In this document: one piece after another, positions 38,701 through 41,111 of the stretch | Position numbering within the stretch: position 1 is the stretch's first letter | How the letters are laid out: each line of letters starts with the position of its first letter | Assembly (NCBI RefSeq): GCF_900188345.1 | Contig: NZ_FZOD01000079.1 | Span: forward strand, 1-41,111 | DNA length: 41,111 nt | Direction of reading: 5' to 3' | From: Streptosporangium subroseum | GTDB lineage: Bacteria; Actinomycetota; Actinomycetes; Streptosporangiales; Streptosporangiaceae | Translations under genes and position numbers: made by a program | Notes under the pieces: generated by a model | Databases searched by the model: none | What the model was told of the DNA's origin: nothing | What the model saw: only the letters and a program-made list of their open reading frames with translations

Positions 38701-39200
38701 CCTCCGGGGCCAACCAGTTCGACCTCGACTCCTTCACGCTGAACGCCTCAGGGGGTTCGAGCGGGCCGGTGGCCGGCGGCGTCTACACGCTTGTCGCCGC
38801 GCACAGCTCCAAGGCGGCCGACGTCGAGGGTCAGTCCACGGCGGACGGGGCCAGGGTGGTCCAGTGGACGGCCGGCAGCGGCACGAACCAGCAGTGGAGG
38901 TTCGCCGCCGTGTCCAGCGGCGGCTTCACCCTCACCGGAGTCCAGAGCGGCAAGTGCCTGGACGTGAACGGCGCCTCCACCTCGTCGGGGGCGCTGATCA
39001 TCCAGTGGACCTGTCACAGCGCCGCCAACCAGCAGTGGAGGTTCACCGCCGGGTCCAACGGCAACTGGAGGATCGCCTCGGCCGCCAGCGGTCTCTGCCT
39101 TGAGGTGCCTGGCGCCTCGACCGCCGATGGCACGCAACTCACCCAGGCCACCTGCGGGAGCTCTACCAACCAGCAGTGGAAGCTCACCCGCGTGAGCTGA
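35703..39200 (+). CDS. Secreted multidomain ThuA - glucose/sorbosone dehydrogenase - PKD - CBM6 - ricin-type protein
   Basis: 1165 residues; ATG after CAGGAG. Signal peptide RRLLIALMALLLLPISTANA. Order: ThuA-like domain (about 30-255, FRVLLFTETADYVHGSI, FVNDGGGIVAIHNTTD, HPISWCRNAEGGRVWATAMGH); six-bladed glucose/sorbosone dehydrogenase propeller (about 262-695, PMGLDIAPNGDVYYI, EDGLIGIVLDPNF, GYLTFGPGGNLYIGVGD, LRGKILRIHP, PEIYAMGFRNPFRF, SPIDMKFGPDGAMYLVEWG); PKD (about 697-783); an Ig-like stretch (about 785-890); CBM6 (about 890-1015, SNDWISFSPMSV); three-fold ricin B/CBM13 lectin (about 1020-1165, with repeated NQQWRF/NQQWKL). The likely role is extracellular oxidation or processing of a polysaccharide-bound sugar with a PQQ-type cofactor; cofactor and substrate are inference. 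Confidence 0.92.
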   Translation: MRRLLIALMALLLLPISTANAQAVRAAADFRVLLFTETADYVHGSIASGVTMVQQLAAANNFEVVQSSNSSVFNDSNLATFDAIIMLQNSGMVWDNDAQRQATQKFVNDGGGIVAIHNTTDMNIESQFPWWDQLVLGGAHMTAHSSIVQGTAKVLDKKHPSTVGLPDRWTRTEEWYNFDKNMRGDVHVLVTADETTYDAGGSKMGADHPISWCRNAEGGRVWATAMGHENGSYSETYFRQHVLGGVKWAAGNAAGDCGGTMWNRFQKVTLDSAPDQPMGLDIAPNGDVYYIARSGKLMLVRKSNGQIVTTGTLSVYTGGEDGLIGIVLDPNFATNRWVYLNYSPSGSTAINQVSRFTLNGDTLDLSSEKKLLAIPATRTDEPGHTGGYLTFGPGGNLYIGVGDDINPFSSDGYAPIDERSGRANFDAQKTSANTNDLRGKILRIHPESNGTYTIPSGNMFASGTALTRPEIYAMGFRNPFRFSVDSETGWISMADYGPDAGSANSNRGPEGTVEWNLIKSPGFYGWPYCVGNNIPFNDYNFATSTSGSKFNCSAPVNNSPNNTGLTNLPAVKSATVWYNYHLVPEWPEMGTGGGAAPMGGPFYHYDAASSSDTKFPAYFDDTPFFYEWSRNYLMEMRLDGSGNVLKTNRFLSNLGFRSPIDMKFGPDGAMYLVEWGAGYGGTNPDDGVYRIDYINGSRSPVAKASGTPTSGQAPLTVQFSSAGSADPDGDTFTYAWDFTSNGSTDSTSANPSFTYTANGTYTARLTITDPSGKSGSATVPITVGNTAPVVKFGSPPDGTAINFGDSVQYTVTVTDPEDGTIDCSKVTVITALGHDTHSHDTGQFTGCSGTVVTTNSGHDADANTFYVLTATYTDAGGLSNTANLILQPRQKQAEYFTGSSGIRVIEQSGAQNGKRIGDISSNDWISFSPMSVQGVASVSYRLSSPSGGGSIELRADSPTGQLLSTTTVPSTGGWDTYQQTAATSVSSLSGSHPLFLVFKPSGANQFDLDSFTLNASGGSSGPVAGGVYTLVAAHSSKAADVEGQSTADGARVVQWTAGSGTNQQWRFAAVSSGGFTLTGVQSGKCLDVNGASTSSGALIIQWTCHSAANQQWRFTAGSNGNWRIASAASGLCLEVPGASTADGTQLTQATCGSSTNQQWKLTRVS

Positions 39201-39203
39201 ACG

Positions 39204-39254
39204 GCACCAAGTGGCGCTGAGCACCAAGTGGCGCTGAGCATCAAGCGGCGCTGA
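39204..39254. repeat. Three 17-bp tandem repeats
   Basis: GCACCAAGTGGCGCTGA at 39204-39220 and 39221-39237, then GCATCAAGCGGCGCTGA at 39238-39254, immediately after the stop of the multidomain gene. Confidence 0.85.
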
Positions 39255-39273
39255 GCGCCACGGGCACAGACGG

Positions 39274-39316
39274 GTACGGCCGAGCGGCTTGAGATCATCG
39301 AGCAGCTCGGCCGTAC
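39274..39316 (+). terminator. Terminator of the multidomain gene
   Basis: Perfect 12-base stem GTACGGCCGAGC / GCTCGGCCGTAC with a 19-base loop. The rest of the gap to 39460 is filled with degenerate CACCGAGCGGATCGG-type repeats and no gene. Confidence 0.75.
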
Positions 39317-39465
39317 GCCGTGGCATCGAGCATCGCTGAGACTCACCGAGCGGATCGGCCGTACCGGGTGGCGCCGAGCATCACCGAGCGGATCGGACGA
39401 CGAACAGCGCCGAGGACCATCGAATGGGCCGGCAGGTGCGAGTAGCGTGAGCAGCACCGAGTCAA

Positions 39466-39555
39466 CCGACTTTTGCAGAAATCTGCAAAAGTCGGCGAAT
39501 CGCAACTAAAAGTCTCTTCACAAGATGAGCAGAAGTGGGTTAACTTCTGCTCATC
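39466..39555 (+). promoter_or_regulatory. Two inverted-repeat operators upstream of the ROK gene
   Basis: Dyad 1: CCGACTTTTGCAGA / TCTGCAAAAGTCGG (39466-39495, perfect, two-base centre). Dyad 2: GATGAGCAGAAGT / ACTTCTGCTCATC (39524-39555, six-base centre). Both contain the half-site ACTTYTGC, convergent in dyad 1 and divergent in dyad 2, with centres 59 bp apart. ROK repressors bind such A/T-flanked dyads; autoregulation by the adjacent ROK protein is inference. Confidence 0.65.
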
Positions 39556-39577
39556 CAACTCCGAACGCGGAGGTGTT

Positions 39578-40759
39578 GTGAAGCGGATTACCGCCCGGCC
39601 GGAAACCGCCCATCAGGCTGCGCTGCTCCGGCTGCTGCGCGATAGAGCCTGGTCACGCGCCGAGCTCGGTGATGTGGTCGATTTGTCTCGTTCCAAACTC
39701 AACTTCGAGATCGACCGGCTGATCGAGCTGAACCTGGCCGAGCAGGCGGGCCTGGCGGCTTCACGCGGTGGACGTAGGTCCGGCATGGTACGGCTGGCCG
39801 GAAGCCTGCGCTTCACCGGCATCGACATCGGCGCCACCTCGATCGATGTGGCCGTCACCGACGGAGAGTTGAAGATCCTCGGCCATGTGAGCGAGCCGTG
39901 CGACGTGCGCGACGGGCCGGTGATCGTGCTCAACCAGGCCATGGAGATGGTCGGCAAGCTGCGCGACCAGGGGTACTTCACCCAACTGCACGGGGCCGGA
40001 ATCGGCGTCCCCGGGCCGGTCAGTTTCCGGGAGGGAATGCCGGTCGCCCCGCCGCTCATGCCCGGCTGGGATCGTTACCCCGTCAGGGAGACGGTCGGCC
40101 AGGAGCTCGGCTGTCCCGCCGCGGTCGACAACGACGTCAACATCATGGCTCTGGGCGAGCTCCACGCGGGGCTGGCCAAGCAGGTGGACGACTTCCTGTT
40201 CGTCAAGATCGGCACCGGGATCGGCTGCGGGATCGTGGTGGACGGCAAGATCTACCGGGGTGTCTCCGGTAGTGCCGGCGACATCGGCCACATCCGCGTC
40301 GACGACCAGGGTCCCACCTGCGCCTGCGGCAACGTCGGCTGTCTTGAGGCCTACTTCGGAGGGGCCGCCCTGGCCAGGGAGGCCACGGCCATCGCCGGGC
40401 GCTCGCCGTATCTCGGCGAAAGGCTCCGGCGGACGGGCACGCTCACCGGAGAAGACGTCGCCGCGGCGGCCGAGATGGGTGACGCCGAGGCGGTGCGACT
40501 GATCCGCGACGGCGGGCGCCGAGTCGGCATGGTGCTCGCCGGGCTCGTCAGCTTCTTCAACCCGGGACTTGTGATCATCGCGGGAGGCGTGGCCAAGCTG
40601 GGCCACGTGCTGCTGGCGGAGATCAGAAGTGTCGTCTACCGCCGGTCGCTGCCCCTGGCGACGGGCAATCTCCCCATCGTGCTTTCAGAGCTCGGAGCCG
40701 ACGCCGGTGTGATCGGTGCGGCCCGGCTCAGCAGCGACCACGTTTTCTCGGCCCCATGA
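39578..40759 (+). CDS. ROK-family transcriptional repressor (sugar-responsive, NagC/XylR type)
   Basis: 393 residues from the GTG at 39578, four bases after GGAGG; upstream in-frame codons run back into the operators and are not a plausible N-terminus. Winged HTH (about 10-65): HQAALLRLLRDRAWSRAELGDVVDLSRSKLNFEIDRLIE. ROK/ASKHA domain: TGIDIGATSIDVAVTDG, GAGIGVPGPVSF, AAVDNDVNIMALGELHAG, FVKIGTGIGCGIVVDG and the zinc site GHIR...CACGNVGCLEAY, all intact. It would repress the sugar ABC transporter that follows, released by the imported sugar or a derivative. The stop overlaps the transporter ATG (ATGA), so the regulator is first gene of the transport operon. Confidence 0.94.
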   Translation: MKRITARPETAHQAALLRLLRDRAWSRAELGDVVDLSRSKLNFEIDRLIELNLAEQAGLAASRGGRRSGMVRLAGSLRFTGIDIGATSIDVAVTDGELKILGHVSEPCDVRDGPVIVLNQAMEMVGKLRDQGYFTQLHGAGIGVPGPVSFREGMPVAPPLMPGWDRYPVRETVGQELGCPAAVDNDVNIMALGELHAGLAKQVDDFLFVKIGTGIGCGIVVDGKIYRGVSGSAGDIGHIRVDDQGPTCACGNVGCLEAYFGGAALAREATAIAGRSPYLGERLRRTGTLTGEDVAAAAEMGDAEAVRLIRDGGRRVGMVLAGLVSFFNPGLVIIAGGVAKLGHVLLAEIRSVVYRRSLPLATGNLPIVLSELGADAGVIGAARLSSDHVFSAP

Positions 40760-41111
40760 ACGATCAGCGAGGCTCCATGTCCGATGACACCCCCCTGCTG
40801 TTGATGCGGGGGATCGTCAAGCAATTCCCCGGCGTTCGCGCACTCGACGGCGTTGACCTGGAGGTATTACCCGGAGAGGTACACTGCCTGCTCGGCCAGA
40901 ACGGCGCCGGAAAATCCACCCTGATCAAGGTGCTGGCCGGCGCCCACCAACCCGACGAGGGCACCATCGAACTCGGCGGCCAACAGGTCCGGCTGACCTC
41001 ACCCACCGCGGCGATCAAACTGGGCATCTCCACCATCTACCAGGAGCTGGACCTGGTCGACGGGTTGAGCGTGGCCGAGAACATCTTCTTGGGCCATGAG
41101 ATCTCCCGGCT
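40756..41111 (+). CDS. Sugar ABC transporter ATPase (RbsA/XylG/MglA type), partial at window end
   Basis: 118 codons seen. The ATG at 40756 overlaps the ROK stop; an in-frame ATG at 40777 after GCGAGG is an alternative. LLLMRGIVKQFPGVRALDGV, Walker A LGQNGAGKST and STIYQELDLVDGLSVAENIFLG are characteristic of the first nucleotide-binding domain of the duplicated CUT2 monosaccharide importers (ribose, xylose, galactose class). The rest, including both signature motifs, lies outside. It drives uptake of the sugar sensed by the ROK repressor (inference from coupling). Confidence 0.92.
   Translation, partial: MNDQRGSMSDDTPLLLMRGIVKQFPGVRALDGVDLEVLPGEVHCLLGQNGAGKSTLIKVLAGAHQPDEGTIELGGQQVRLTSPTAAIKLGISTIYQELDLVDGLSVAENIFLGHEISR

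Overview
The window comes from a high-GC, Gram-positive actinomycete, most likely of the Streptosporangiales (Streptosporangium- or Nonomuraea-like). The grounds are the codon use, many GTG/TTG starts, a fused actinobacterial Kgd-type 2-oxoglutarate enzyme beside a DUF6104 gene, an SSI-family protease inhibitor, a CebR-type cellulase operator, and a cysteine-rich leader peptide of the actinobacterial HVD..RV.SA.C type. No tRNA, rRNA, CRISPR array, phage or IS element was recognised.

Layout. 1-6326: four paralogous secreted trypsin-fold serine peptidases (A-D, all minus strand, all with TTG starts behind strong Shine-Dalgarno sites). A plus-strand SSI-type inhibitor gene sits between C and D. 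6766-8622: a membrane-anchored unknown and a quinone-oxidoreductase-like MDR. 8624-9207: a short tandem repeat, a terminator, and the orphan 3' end of a lost secreted protein, fused in frame behind the stop of an RCK (TrkA) gene. 10080-11626: a DUF4097-PadR pair with a candidate operator. 11844-15803: DUF6104 and kgd. 15974-18402: a B3/4 protein, a HigBA/RelE-type toxin-antitoxin module, decayed remnants and a small unknown.

18445-23999: a modular GH9 cellulase under a perfect TGGGAGCGCTCCCA operator, an ECF sigma factor with its overlapping membrane partner, and an ECM4-like thiol transferase. 24097-29573: a sulfur-scavenging operon. It runs from a promoter through an apparently leaderless cysteine-rich leader peptide to an SsuABC-type transporter, an NtaA/DszA-type flavin monooxygenase, an FMN reductase, an 18-codon ORF and a flavin reductase. 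29769-32709: two secreted DUF3494 (ice-binding-like) proteins. They arose by tandem duplication of a ~1.7 kb block that also copied the 3' end of the flavin reductase, now a pseudogene.

33208-35390: divergent DapB-like dehydrogenase and HSD17B4-like SDR genes. 35703-39200: a 1165-residue secreted ThuA-glucose/sorbosone dehydrogenase-PKD-CBM6-ricin protein. 39466-41111: a ROK repressor with two inverted-repeat operators, translationally coupled to a sugar ABC transporter ATPase that runs off the window.

The strongest candidates for something not described in detail are two. First, the leader region of the sulfur operon: two copies of a perfect palindrome lie over the leader stop codon and over the transporter start codon, and can pair with each other. 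Second, the four-peptidase/SSI-inhibitor island, in which two of the peptidases carry a long lysine/tyrosine-rich insertion inside the catalytic domain.
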